Assembly: GCF_000407545.1 (NCBI RefSeq)
Contig: NZ_ASWH01000001.1
Location: 124,001 to 188,000 of the forward strand
Direction of reading: 5' to 3'
DNA from: Enterococcus gilvus ATCC BAA-350
GTDB taxonomy: Bacteria; Bacillota; Bacilli; Lactobacillales; Enterococcaceae
DNA length: 64,000 bases
Shown in pieces: positions 42,317-51,181 of the stretch. The first letter of the stretch is position 1, and each line of letters begins with the position of its first letter. Made by a program: the position numbers and the translations under genes. The notes under the pieces were generated by a model. The model ran no database searches. It worked only from the letters and a program-made list of their open reading frames with translations, and was not told where the DNA came from.

Positions 42317-43624
42317 ATGGCGATTGATACAGGGTACCCCGTTTTAAGTGCAGTGTTGAATGTCCTGTTGTTTATTTTAGTCAGTTACCCTGTTCTCGGC
42401 GCTTTTGTTTGGCTGATCGAAGTCATTTTTTATCGAGTGCTTTTTCGTCATAAAAAGACGACGTTCGAAGAGATTCCCGTTTCAGAGGAACCCTTTGTTA
42501 CGATCATGGTGCCTGCGCACAATGAAGAAGTGGTGATCGAGGAGACGCTAACGTATTTATTGAATGAACTGAACTACCACAATTATGAAGTGCTCGTGAC
42601 AGACGACGGATCGACCGATCAGACACCTGAGATATTGGCGCGTCTGCAAAAAAACTATTCTCGGTTGCGGGTTCTGAGAATCGAGAAAAACAAAGGCAAA
42701 GCCTATGCCTTCAACATCGGAGTAGGTTTTGCGAAGGGCGAATACATATTAAGCAACGATGCTGACACGATCCCAGAGGCGGATGCACTTTGGAAATACA
42801 TGAATTATTTCATGACCGAGGCAGATCAAAACGTGGCGGCTGTAACAGGTAATATGGATGTTCAAAATCGCTCGAAGATCATTGAAAAGGCGCAGACAGT
42901 TGAATTTTCCAGCATCGTCGGAGTGATCAAACGCGGGCAGCTCGGTACATTGGGAACGATGTATGCCTATAGCGGTGCGAACACGATGTACCGGAAAGAT
43001 GCGTTGATCGATGTCGGCCTGTTTCGCCAAGACCGGGCAACAGAGGATATCAGTATTGCGTGGGATCAACAATTAAACGGTTGGATTCCGACCTTTGCAC
43101 CAGATATCATGTTTTTCATGGGGGTGCCCAACACCTTGAAGATGCTCTATCGACAACGGAAACGTTGGGCAAAAGGCGGTACAGAAGTGTGGTTGACAAA
43201 CATGAAGAAAGTGCCGCTGCATCCCATCAAATATTTTGAACAGTTTTTACTGTTCATCGACCAAACCTTCAGTATTTTTTGGAGTTTGTATTACTGGGTA
43301 TTTTTAGCCGCCTTTCTAGGAACGATGCTCCATGCGTTTGTCCTGGGAGACTACGATCGAATCTTCCATATGCTGGCGCTGTCCTTTATCTTTGTGAATT
43401 TTGAGATGCTGGCAGGGTTCATGCAAGTGGCCGCAGCACTGATCATTGATGACAGTGGGCGAAAATTGAAATACCTGATTTTTGCGCCATTCTATATGTT
43501 GATCTATTGGATGATGAATGTGCTGACGATCGCGACGACATTTATCCCGGCTATCAAAACAATTTTAGGATTCGGCACAGGGACGTGGGTCAGCCCGACC
43601 CGTGTTTCGATCAGTAAGGAATAA
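42317..43624 (+). CDS. Family 2 glycosyltransferase, PgaC/IcaA-like polysaccharide synthase
   Basis: A 435-aa processive membrane glycosyltransferase: two N-terminal spans, the GT2 domain with MVPAHNEE, VTDDGSTD, NDADT (DxD) and TEDISIAW, then the QxxRW motif (RQRKRWAKGG) and C-terminal spans. Relatives polymerise beta-1,6-N-acetylglucosamine for biofilm matrix. The exact polymer is inferred. The ATG at 42317 follows AAGGAGG and the stop of the preceding small membrane gene. No deacetylase of the icaB/pgaB type is visible here. Confidence 0.82.
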   Translation: MAIDTGYPVLSAVLNVLLFILVSYPVLGAFVWLIEVIFYRVLFRHKKTTFEEIPVSEEPFVTIMVPAHNEEVVIEETLTYLLNELNYHNYEVLVTDDGSTDQTPEILARLQKNYSRLRVLRIEKNKGKAYAFNIGVGFAKGEYILSNDADTIPEADALWKYMNYFMTEADQNVAAVTGNMDVQNRSKIIEKAQTVEFSSIVGVIKRGQLGTLGTMYAYSGANTMYRKDALIDVGLFRQDRATEDISIAWDQQLNGWIPTFAPDIMFFMGVPNTLKMLYRQRKRWAKGGTEVWLTNMKKVPLHPIKYFEQFLLFIDQTFSIFWSLYYWVFLAAFLGTMLHAFVLGDYDRIFHMLALSFIFVNFEMLAGFMQVAAALIIDDSGRKLKYLIFAPFYMLIYWMMNVLTIATTFIPAIKTILGFGTGTWVSPTRVSISKE

Positions 43625-43636
43625 CAATGTTCGTTT

Positions 43637-43668
43637 AAACTTCGCGTAAACTCGCGGAGTTTTTTTAT
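43637..43668 (+). terminator. Intrinsic terminator after the GT2 gene
   Basis: AAACTTCGCG (43637-43646) and CGCGGAGTTT (43653-43662) with one mismatch, then TTTTT. Confidence 0.82.
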
Positions 43669-43793
43669 TGGAAAGCGTATTAAACGACGAAAAAAAAGAT
43701 ACAAAGTATAATGAAATAATTGATATAATCAATATGTTGATTTCTAAATGAAAGTTGTCAATTGAAGTATAGAATGAGGAAAGGGATGTTCAA

Positions 43794-45119
43794 ATGAAAA
43801 AGCGTGTATTACTGGTTTGTTTGGTTACCTTATCAGCCTTTGCCGCACCAGCGGTCATCCAAGCTGAAGATGCTGCGCAAACGAGCGTATCGGAAATACC
43901 TTCTGCACCAAGTAAGAGTGACACTTCCGAAAGCGCTATCCAACCGGCTGAAGGGGAAAGCACTGTGCAGAGCGCACCAGCGTCTCAAGAGCCAGAGACA
44001 GCTGCGGAAACTCAGACCGCCGTGGTCAACGGGGAAGTCGTGGAAGTGGAGCCGCCGCATAAAGACGGACAAGATGAAGCGAATGCGACGCAAGCGCCGA
44101 AGGAGGAGCTGCGAGAAGGCAATGCCCGGTCTTTCCGCGCCGCTGCGGCATCGGTTCCCATGTACCGTCTGTACAATCCAAATAGCGGGGAGCATTTTTA
44201 CACGAAGACAACCAGTGAACGGGACCATTTGCGTTCTGTGGGCTGGCGGTATGAAGGGATCGGCTGGCAAGCGCCGACTGGCGGAAATCCCGTGTATCGA
44301 CTCTACAATCCAAACGCTGGAGACCATCACTACACCTTGCTCGCCAGCGAACGAGATCATTTGAAAAAAGTAGGTTGGCGTGACGAGGGGATCTCTTGGT
44401 ATTCACCAAGTTCAGGGATTCCATTGTATCGGTTGTACAATCCAAATGCGCGATCAGGAGCGCATCATTATACCCCCATCACTTCAGAGCGGGACAATCT
44501 AAAACGAGCGGGTTGGCGTGACGAAGGAATTGCTTGGTACGCGGTCAGCGGCGGTGAACAAAGTCATGAAGACTATCGTTTATTGGGTGTGAAGAATTAC
44601 AATCAATATGCCCTGGGAGCACCCAGCGGCTGTGAAGGCGCGTCCTTGCTTCAAGCTTTGCAATACAAAGGCAAGCTAGGCGGCTGGAGCCTGCGTTCGT
44701 TTTTGAACACGATCCCGAAATCACCGAATGGGAATCCGAACAACGGTTTTGTAGGATCTCCGTTTGTTGAAAATTCCTATACGTATTCAGCGATCTATCC
44801 AGCACCGTTAACGAGCTGGGGACAAAAATATGGAAACGTCCAAAACATTTCAGGCAGTTCAATGAATACATTGATCAACGAAGTCAAAAATGGCAATCCC
44901 GTAGTGGCGTGGGTGACGATCAACTTCCAACCGATCCGTTGGGGGAATTGGAACTTCGGTGTCGCTGCCAACAACAACCATGCAGTTACGCTAGACGGCT
45001 ACAACAAGGCGGGCAACCAAGTCCATGTGTCCGATCCGATCAGCGGCTCTTACTGGGTGAACCGCACGACCTTCGAAAACATCTACAATGCAAGAAAATA
45101 CGCAGTAGTGGTTCGATAA
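43794..45119 (+). CDS. Secreted C39-like cysteine peptidase with three DUF5648-type repeats
   Basis: A 441-aa exported protein: a signal peptide (1-24, ending APAVIQAE), a Ser/Glu/Pro-rich spacer (25-115) and three repeats of about 42 residues (about 120-258), each YRLYNPN...HHYT...SERD.L...GWR.EGI.W. The C-terminal C39-like domain (about 268-441) has a cysteine in GAPSGCEGAS, a histidine in NNHAVTLDGY and an aspartate in VSDPI. The repeats resemble lipoprotein or cell-wall binding modules found with peptidases and hydrolases in Gram-positives. It probably cleaves peptides at the cell surface; the substrate is unknown. AAAGGGATG precedes the start. Confidence 0.83.
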   Translation: MKKRVLLVCLVTLSAFAAPAVIQAEDAAQTSVSEIPSAPSKSDTSESAIQPAEGESTVQSAPASQEPETAAETQTAVVNGEVVEVEPPHKDGQDEANATQAPKEELREGNARSFRAAAASVPMYRLYNPNSGEHFYTKTTSERDHLRSVGWRYEGIGWQAPTGGNPVYRLYNPNAGDHHYTLLASERDHLKKVGWRDEGISWYSPSSGIPLYRLYNPNARSGAHHYTPITSERDNLKRAGWRDEGIAWYAVSGGEQSHEDYRLLGVKNYNQYALGAPSGCEGASLLQALQYKGKLGGWSLRSFLNTIPKSPNGNPNNGFVGSPFVENSYTYSAIYPAPLTSWGQKYGNVQNISGSSMNTLINEVKNGNPVVAWVTINFQPIRWGNWNFGVAANNNHAVTLDGYNKAGNQVHVSDPISGSYWVNRTTFENIYNARKYAVVVR

Positions 45120-45131
45120 TCCTGGACAAAC

Positions 45132-45158
45132 AAAAAAGCGGCGCGCGCCGCTTTTTTT
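45132..45158. terminator. Bidirectional GC-rich terminator
   Basis: AAAAAAGCGGCGCG / CGCGCCGCTTTTTT, a self-complementary stem with T-runs on both strands between convergent genes. Confidence 0.92.
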
Positions 45159-45163
45159 GTTGT

Positions 45164-45379
45164 TTAGCCTCCACCCATCAAGAAATCGAGGATGTTCCAG
45201 CCATCTGACGTTTCCCCACGATAAAGCTCTGTAAATCCACATGTTTTACAACTGATCGTAATAAACTTTTTATTTTGGACATCAAAAATCTTCGCAAAAT
45301 TCCCACCCGTTGCTTGGAACTGATCGGACAAATAATGCTGCCCCCCACACTTCTCACAAACATATTGTTTTCTTTCCAT
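45164..45379 (-). CDS. Small zinc-ribbon protein
   Basis: A 71-aa protein with two CxxC pairs (CEKCGG near the start and CKTCGF in the middle), forming a zinc ribbon of the kind grouped as predicted nucleic-acid-binding proteins. It ends LDFLMGGG. The ATG at 45379 is preferred because AAAGGAG lies ten bases before it. The in-frame GTG at 45388 would touch that site. It is monocistronic. Confidence 0.78.
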   Translation of the reverse strand: MERKQYVCEKCGGQHYLSDQFQATGGNFAKIFDVQNKKFITISCKTCGFTELYRGETSDGWNILDFLMGGG

Positions 45380-45582
45380 TTTTATCACACTCCTTTTAGG
45401 TTGGCGCCTGTATGTTCAAGCAGTATACGACCGAACACCGTGTATGAATCAGGCCATTTTTCGTAGTCCGTATTTTTTATCGCCTGTGAAAGGTTCGATG
45501 CGCATTCCTTCTATTGCTTTAAATTATAGGGAAGTCTTGGGCCCGCTTCATCCGTCTTTAGCAGTATCTATCAAATTCTTTT

Positions 45583-45626
45583 TTGACAAAACAGCAGTTA
45601 TCTGGTTAAATAAGAACATACGTTCG
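45583..45626 (+). promoter_or_regulatory. Promoter with LexA-like (SOS) box for the radical-SAM/DUF4130 pair
   Basis: TTGACA (45583-45588), 17 bases, TTAAAT (45606-45611) with a TGG just before, is an extended -10 promoter. Two bases downstream, AGAACATACGTTCG (45613-45626) matches the Gram-positive LexA consensus CGAAC-N4-GTTCG in nine of ten fixed positions. Binding there would cover the start of transcription. Confidence 0.75.
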
Positions 45627-45672
45627 TATCGTGTGGAGCGATTCCGCGACTACGAATAAGGAGTGATTTTCG

Positions 45673-46968
45673 ATGGAACTGGAAAGAAAAATAGAAATTT
45701 TAGCGGAGTCTGCGAAATATGATGTTTCTTGTTCCAGCAGCGGCGTGGAGAACAATACCCGATCAGGAACAGTCGGCAGTACGGCGGTATCCGGGATCTG
45801 CCATTCCTTTACCCCCGACGGCCGATGCGTCTCGTTATTAAAATTATTATTTACGAACGCGTGTATTTTTGACTGTCACTACTGCATCAATCGTAAATCC
45901 AATGCGATTCCGCGGGCGACGTTCACCCCGCAGGAAGTGGCGGATCTAACGATGGATTTTTATATGCGCAATTATATCGAGGGCTTGTTTTTAAGTTCAG
46001 CGATCATTAAGAATGCGGACTATACGTGCGAGCTTTTGATCAAGACCTTGAAAATTTTGCGTGAAGAAAAAGGCTTTCGCGGCTACATCCATGTCAAGGC
46101 GATACCTGGCGCGGATGAAAAATTGATCGAGCAACTGGGCTTTCTGGCGGATCGGATGAGCGTCAATGTTGAACTGCCTTCCCGCGAGAGCTTGAAGTTA
46201 CTGGCGCCGGACAAAGACCCGTTTGACTTATATAAACCAATGAAGCAAATCACGACAGTAAAAAAAGAACAGGAATTTTTGCCAGCGGTTCGACGCGGCC
46301 CAAGCTTTGTCCCCGCCGGTCAGTCTACGCAGATGATCATCGGGGCTAGCCCTGAGAGTGACCGTTCGATCGTGAAAATCTCAGAGAATTTGTATCAGAA
46401 GTATCAATTGAAACGGGTCTATTATTCGGCGTATATCCCAGTCAATCAGGACAATTTATTGCCTGCTGTGACGACAGAGCCGCCATTGCTGCGGGAGCAT
46501 CGCTTGTATCAGGCAGACTGGCTGCTTCGCTACTACAAATTCACAGCGGATGAGATTCTGTCAGAAGACAAGCCGAACTTTAATCTTTACCTTGATCCGA
46601 AAGCCAATTGGGCGGTCCAAAACTATCAGCGCTTCCCCGTAGATGTCCAGACCGCCACCTATGATGATTTACTGAGGGTCCCCGGGATCGGTCCGAAAAG
46701 CGCGCAAAATATCGTCAAAGCACGAAAGTATTATCGGCTGCATCTGACGGATTTAAAAAAACTAGGCATCGTGATCAAACGGGCACAGTATTTTATCGCC
46801 TGCAACCATGAGACACCTGCCGGTTTGATCAAGGACCCTGAGTGGATCATCGCTTCGTTGATTTCTTCAAAGCAATACAATGTACTGAAAAAACAAAACA
46901 CACAATCCACGAGTGAACAACTGTCGCTCTTTGATGTGGAGCGGTTTGAACATGCGAAAAGTAGGTGA
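45673..46968 (+). CDS. Putative DNA modification/repair radical SAM protein
   Basis: A 431-aa radical SAM enzyme with the cluster motif CIFDCHYC (Cx3Cx2C, about residues 65-72) and a C-terminal helix-hairpin-helix LLRVPGIGPKSAQNIVKARK (about 335-355). The combination, together with the next gene, is that of the TIGR03916/TIGR03915 pair seen beside uracil-DNA-glycosylase-like genes and predicted to repair or modify DNA. AAGGAGTG precedes the ATG. The LexA-like box at its promoter supports induction by DNA damage. Confidence 0.87.
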   Translation: MELERKIEILAESAKYDVSCSSSGVENNTRSGTVGSTAVSGICHSFTPDGRCVSLLKLLFTNACIFDCHYCINRKSNAIPRATFTPQEVADLTMDFYMRNYIEGLFLSSAIIKNADYTCELLIKTLKILREEKGFRGYIHVKAIPGADEKLIEQLGFLADRMSVNVELPSRESLKLLAPDKDPFDLYKPMKQITTVKKEQEFLPAVRRGPSFVPAGQSTQMIIGASPESDRSIVKISENLYQKYQLKRVYYSAYIPVNQDNLLPAVTTEPPLLREHRLYQADWLLRYYKFTADEILSEDKPNFNLYLDPKANWAVQNYQRFPVDVQTATYDDLLRVPGIGPKSAQNIVKARKYYRLHLTDLKKLGIVIKRAQYFIACNHETPAGLIKDPEWIIASLISSKQYNVLKKQNTQSTSEQLSLFDVERFEHAKSR

Positions 46969-46973
46969 CGTCC

Positions 46974-47720
46974 ATGCGCGAGTCGGCAGAACATTGGGAA
47001 TATGATGGCAGCTTTCTTGGATTTATGACGATCGTGGATCGTAGTTTTCGTGAGAAGCAGTTTCCGGCAGTGATTTTATCGCCGGAGACCGCGGTGGAAA
47101 GTTTATTTTTAACGGAATGGGTGGAAACAGATCCGATTCGTGGCGAGAAAATTTACCGTCGTTTGCGGCAGCGAGTGAGACCGGAAAATTTTTTGTTCAT
47201 TCAAAATGGGTTTTATGCCACGCTTGAAGGCAAAGAACGTTATTTATTGGATGCCATCGAAATTTCGTTGCAAACCAAAGACCTATTGGAAAATCATTTG
47301 GGGCATCCATCCATCTTGGCATTGCGGAAAAGCATTCGAACACTGCTAGGAGAAAACCATGCCTTGACCGGCTTTGTTCGCTTTGAATACGTCGGTGAGG
47401 TGCTATTTAGTAAAATCGCCCCGAAGCACTATGTGATGCCGTACCTTTGCCCCCACTTTGCGGAACGTTATCCGCAGGAAAAGATCATGATCTACGACGA
47501 GACCCATGAAGTTTTAGGGATCATCGATCATGGCAGTATCCACCTCATGGAAAATACCACCTGTCCAGAACTTTCTGAAGCAGGCGACGAACAGGCCATT
47601 CAACACCAATGGAAGACATTCTTACAGGCGGTCACGATTGAGGAGCGGGCAAATTACAGAGCCCAACGAAATCATTTGCCGTTGCGGTTCCGCGGGAATA
47701 TGACAGAATTTAAAACATAG
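46974..47720 (+). CDS. DUF4130 (TIGR03915-type) putative DNA metabolism protein
   Basis: A 248-aa partner of the radical SAM protein: an opening YDGSFLGFMTIVDRSF typical of the family, a core HLGHPSILALRKSIRTLLGE, and FVRFEYVGEVLFSKIAPKHYVMPYLCPHFAERYP (read in parts). A close association of the two genes, often with a glycosylase domain, is known. No UDG domain is present here. The ATG at 46974 follows AGGTG at six bases. The GTG at 46965 overlaps the upstream stop and is less likely. Confidence 0.85.
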   Translation: MRESAEHWEYDGSFLGFMTIVDRSFREKQFPAVILSPETAVESLFLTEWVETDPIRGEKIYRRLRQRVRPENFLFIQNGFYATLEGKERYLLDAIEISLQTKDLLENHLGHPSILALRKSIRTLLGENHALTGFVRFEYVGEVLFSKIAPKHYVMPYLCPHFAERYPQEKIMIYDETHEVLGIIDHGSIHLMENTTCPELSEAGDEQAIQHQWKTFLQAVTIEERANYRAQRNHLPLRFRGNMTEFKT

Positions 47721-47895
47721 CTGCTGTATACGGATAGATTTTTTGAACAGTTTCAGAGGTCAAACGGGCCAGTTTTTCTCCTTGGATCAGCTTTCGACAG
47801 TCTCAGAAACAATAAGTAAGGTTCCTAAGAGCTTTGCGTTCATGATTTTTTGATTCTGCTTTATAATGGGAACTATTAGGAAGCGAGTGAATCAC

Positions 47896-48852
47896 ATGGA
47901 AGAGAAAAAAACGCAAGGATCAATGGCGGTCCTGGCGGCGCTATTTGCCAACGTGCTGGTGGCGGTCAGCAAGTTTATCGGCTACATGCTCAGCGGCAGT
48001 GCAGCAATGATGAATGAAAGCATTCATAGTGTGGTAGATTGCAGCAATCAAATCTTACTGTTGTTTGGTGATCGACGGGCCGCTCGCGGGCAAAGTGAGC
48101 TGCACCAGTTTGGTGAGGGGCGTGCCAAATACTTTTTCAGTACGATCGTTGCCACGATGCTATTTTTTGGTGGGGGTGCACTAGGGATCTGGGAAGCAGT
48201 GGAGAAGCTGTTTCATCCCAGTCACGAAGTCGCCAATCCATTGATCGTGTTAGGTATTTTGGTTTTCGGTATTCTCGTCGAAGGCAGTTCGCTGCGTGTG
48301 GCGGTGAAAGAAATCCACGAATTAAATACAGAAAAATTGCCATTATTTAAGTTTTTACATGAAAGCCGTCACAGCGAGATCTTGATTATTTTTACGGAGG
48401 ATTTTTGTGCCGTGATCGGGTTGGTGATCGCGATAATCGGGACGCTGTTGACGATGGTCACTGGGAATCCGATGTTTGATGCATTGAGCGGTCTGCTGAT
48501 CGGGATGATGCTGCTATTTGCTTCGATCTTTTTGGCTCGGGAGTTTTACAGCTTGATCATAGGAGAAAGTGTCTCTAAAAATGACTTGCTGAAAATCCAA
48601 GATGCCTTTAAACGCGACGAAGTAAAAAAAGTGATCGACATCAAAACGGTCCATTTAGGTCCAACAGAAGTCATGATCGCCGCCAAGATCGACATCGCCG
48701 ATTCCTACGAAGGCGTGAGCTATGATATCGTCAATCAAATCGAACGAGTGATTCGCCGAGCCTTGCCGGATAAGAAGGCGTATATTTACATCGAAACCGA
48801 CGAATTCGATCCAGATTACGATCGCAAACGTCAAAACCAATCGGACACATAA
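47896..48852 (+). CDS. Cation diffusion facilitator family transporter
   Basis: A 318-aa metal exporter of the CDF family: six spans, with metal-site residues in NESIHSVVDCSNQ (second span) and ILIIFTEDFCAVIG (fifth), and a C-terminal cytoplasmic domain (about 225-310). It expels zinc, manganese or similar ions in exchange for protons; the second site reads TEDFCA rather than HALTD, so specificity is not predicted. The ATG at 47896 is used, because the earlier in-frame ATG at 47866 overlaps the TATAAT of the promoter just before. Confidence 0.85.
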   Translation: MEEKKTQGSMAVLAALFANVLVAVSKFIGYMLSGSAAMMNESIHSVVDCSNQILLLFGDRRAARGQSELHQFGEGRAKYFFSTIVATMLFFGGGALGIWEAVEKLFHPSHEVANPLIVLGILVFGILVEGSSLRVAVKEIHELNTEKLPLFKFLHESRHSEILIIFTEDFCAVIGLVIAIIGTLLTMVTGNPMFDALSGLLIGMMLLFASIFLAREFYSLIIGESVSKNDLLKIQDAFKRDEVKKVIDIKTVHLGPTEVMIAAKIDIADSYEGVSYDIVNQIERVIRRALPDKKAYIYIETDEFDPDYDRKRQNQSDT

Positions 48853-48870
48853 CCCTGTGCCCGATTTTTT
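48838..48870 (+). terminator. Intrinsic terminator overlapping the CDF stop codon
   Basis: AATCGGACAC and GTGCCCGATT (one mismatch) with an eight-base loop, then TTTTTT. The first double-hairpin repeat of the array begins at the next base. Confidence 0.8.
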
Positions 48871-49118
48871 GCCAGTTCTACTTCCTGCTTCAGCAGGTTA
48901 GTAGAATGGTATGCGTGATGAGAATAGAGCTCATTTTTTCTCAGGAAAAAAAAATTACCTCGAGCTCGATATAGCGGCCAGTTCTACTTCCTGCTTTAGC
49001 AGGATAGTAGAATGGTATGCGTGATGAGAATAGGGCTCATTTTTTCTCAGGAAAAAATGACTACTTTGAGCAGGAAATAGCGGCCAGTTCTACTTCCTGC
49101 TTTAGCAGGTTAATAGGC
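48871..49118 (+). repeat. Double-hairpin repeat array, copies 2-4 (full, full, half)
   Basis: Three starts at 48871, 48977 and 49083, exactly 106 bases apart. Each full unit has GCCAG, a hairpin TTCTACTTCCTGC / GCAGG.TAGTAGAA with loop TTTA or TTCA, a linker TGGTATGCGTGATGAGAATAG, a second hairpin TCATTTTTTC / GAAAAAATGA and a tail ending TAGCG. The third unit stops after the first hairpin. Copies 2 and 3 differ at scattered bases, mostly in the second hairpin (48940-48957) and tail. This fills the gap before the GDPD gene. Confidence 0.85.
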
Positions 49119-49155
49119 ATACAACAATAACTTTATTTAAGGGAGGGTCAATAAG

Positions 49156-50955
49156 ATGTCTTCATTGCGTTTTTTTTTCACCTATTCACGAGAGTTTCTG
49201 CGTCATTGGGGGAGTTATATCCTTTTGATTGTTGGAACGAATATTGTTTTAGAGATGTTGGCGATCCCGCTTTTTCAGTTTCTAACGGCATTCATTTTGA
49301 AACAGGGAGAGATCCCGTATGTTTCTAACACGAATATCGTCACGATAATCACCCAGCATCCCGCTGTTTTGATCGCTCTGCTATTGTTGCTGGCAGTTAT
49401 ATTGACGGTGATTTTCTTGCAGTTTACGTTCCAGTTGTTTGGGATCAAAAGCATCCAGACAAAAGAGGACCGCTCGTTATGGGAGATTTTTAAGCAATCA
49501 CTTTACCATATGCGGCATTTGCGTCCGGCAACATTCTTTTTCTTCCTATTTTATTTTGTATTGATCCTTCCCTTTGCCAATGCCATTTTCCGTACTCCGT
49601 TGTTGAGCAAAGTAACGATCCCGGTTTTTATAATAGAGTATTTGAATGAGCATCTAACCTTTCTTCTATTATTAATGGTTCTTTCGTTGCTCGTGTCCTA
49701 TATTGGGATTCGGTTATTGTTTGTCCTTCCGCTGATGATCTTCTCGGACGCCGCTCCTAAAGAAGCCGTGCGCAAAAGTTTAGAGTTGACGCATCATCGG
49801 TTTTGGCACTATGCATGGCGTATCTTTCTTTTGACCACCTTTTTATCCATTATTTCTTTTGTAGGGTACGGGGCAAGTTACGTGTTGCAAGTGCTGCTGG
49901 ATCTATTTCCGCGTCCGATTCCTGCGATCGGGGCAATGGTCACATTAACGAGCATCCAATTTTTCAGTCAATTGATGCTGGCTTGGGCGACGGTACTGTA
50001 TTTAAGTGTTCTAGTCCAAAAATTCTTTCCGTTGGTGATCAGCGGGGAACGGCCATTGCGTATGATCCGTCCCAGCTTATGGACGCGAATCGCTGCGGCA
50101 GCACTATGTGTATTTTTTGGCGGGTCGATCCTGTTTAGCAATGTCATGTATTTGACGGGGCTGGAGGATTCCAAGCCGTTTACCATTTCCCATCGAGGGG
50201 TCGATAATGGCAATGGCGTGCAGAACACGATCCCCGCGATGGCGGCTACGATCAAAGAAAAGCCGGACTACATTGAGATGGATATTCAAGAAACCAAGGA
50301 CCGTCAATTTGTCGTGTTCCATGATAAAAATCTGAAAAATCTCACGGGAAGAGACCGGACGACTCATGAAATGACCTTGATCGAGCTGCAAGATCTGCAA
50401 GCGGTGGAGAACGGTCATGTGGCGCCTGTGGCAAGTTTTGATGATTATTTGGCTTTTGCGAATGAGCACCATCAAAAGCTGCTGATCGAGATCAAAACGA
50501 ACGCCGATGATTCCGAAGACATGGTGGATCATTTCATCGAGAAGTATCAGCAGACTATTTTAGCTAATCATCACCGTATCCATTCTTTGGATTACAATGT
50601 GGTAAAAGCGTTGAAAGACAAGGCACCAAAGTTGTATGTCAGTTATATCTTGCCTTATAATTTAGTCTTCCCGCAGACACCAGCAAATGCCTATACGATG
50701 GAGGAAACGACGTTGACCAGCGATTTTGTTCAACGAGCCCATCAAGAGGATAAGGAAGTGTATGCGTGGACAGTCAATAACGCTGATGCCATGGATCGAA
50801 TGGTCTCGCTGAACGTCAACGGGATCGTGACCGATGACCTCAAGACGCTGCAGGAGCAAATTAAGACCTATGAGGAAAATCCCTCGTATGCCAAACGAAT
50901 CGAGATGTACATCAATCGATTGCCGGCGCTGGATCAGCGGATCAGTGAAAATTAA
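49156..50955 (+). CDS. Membrane-type glycerophosphodiester phosphodiesterase
   Basis: A 599-aa protein. The N-terminal two thirds of residues 1-345 form a multi-span GPDPase_memb region. The catalytic GDPD barrel (about 350-590) has ISHRGVDNGNGVQNTIPA, YIEMDIQETKD (the metal-binding Glu/Asp), VVFHDKNL, LLIEIKTN and AWTVNNADAM. It hydrolyses glycerophosphodiesters, possibly from lipoteichoic acid or phospholipid turnover. VQNT stands where soluble enzymes have PENT, usual for this membrane subfamily. GGGAGGG precedes the ATG. Confidence 0.87.
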   Translation: MSSLRFFFTYSREFLRHWGSYILLIVGTNIVLEMLAIPLFQFLTAFILKQGEIPYVSNTNIVTIITQHPAVLIALLLLLAVILTVIFLQFTFQLFGIKSIQTKEDRSLWEIFKQSLYHMRHLRPATFFFFLFYFVLILPFANAIFRTPLLSKVTIPVFIIEYLNEHLTFLLLLMVLSLLVSYIGIRLLFVLPLMIFSDAAPKEAVRKSLELTHHRFWHYAWRIFLLTTFLSIISFVGYGASYVLQVLLDLFPRPIPAIGAMVTLTSIQFFSQLMLAWATVLYLSVLVQKFFPLVISGERPLRMIRPSLWTRIAAAALCVFFGGSILFSNVMYLTGLEDSKPFTISHRGVDNGNGVQNTIPAMAATIKEKPDYIEMDIQETKDRQFVVFHDKNLKNLTGRDRTTHEMTLIELQDLQAVENGHVAPVASFDDYLAFANEHHQKLLIEIKTNADDSEDMVDHFIEKYQQTILANHHRIHSLDYNVVKALKDKAPKLYVSYILPYNLVFPQTPANAYTMEETTLTSDFVQRAHQEDKEVYAWTVNNADAMDRMVSLNVNGIVTDDLKTLQEQIKTYEENPSYAKRIEMYINRLPALDQRISEN

Positions 50956-51070
50956 TCTAGTACAAGAAAAAATCATTAAATTTCCATAGAGTTTTCGCAA
51001 AAGATTTTCTAACAGCCGCCTGCTCTATGGTAGAATAGCAATATATTTCACAAAGGAAATTCGACCTGTC

Positions 51071-51181
51071 ATGCGGGTGTTATCGAAGAATTTGTCTGTC
51101 TCAGAACGGTTTCGACAGTGGCAGATGCAAGAGGACACGCAGGAGTCGGCGGATCTCCAGGTTGAAAAATTCTTTAAATAG
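51071..51181 (+). CDS. Possible small protein upstream of dut
   Basis: An uninterrupted 36-codon frame from ATG 51071 to TAG 51179-51181. The product is charged and amphipathic, with SVSERFRQWQMQEDTQESAD and a KFFK end. AAAGGAAA lies 14 bases before the ATG, farther than usual. An extended -10, TGGTAGAAT, ends at 51036, so the frame is within the likely dut leader. It could be a leader peptide or a chance frame. Confidence 0.35.
   Translation: MRVLSKNLSVSERFRQWQMQEDTQESADLQVEKFFK

Noticed and set aside
45444..45659. A 71-codon frame upstream of the radical SAM gene
   Set aside because: It runs through the promoter and LexA-like box, has no ribosome binding site and encodes nothing recognisable.
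47760..47800. A further copy of the hairpin repeat starting GGCCAGTTTTTCT
   Set aside because: Only the first dozen bases resemble the repeat. The hairpin loop, linker and second stem are missing.
48871..49118. A CRISPR-like array of regularly spaced repeats
   Set aside because: Only two and a half units of 106 bases, the whole unit is repeated rather than short repeats with unique spacers, and no cas genes are nearby.
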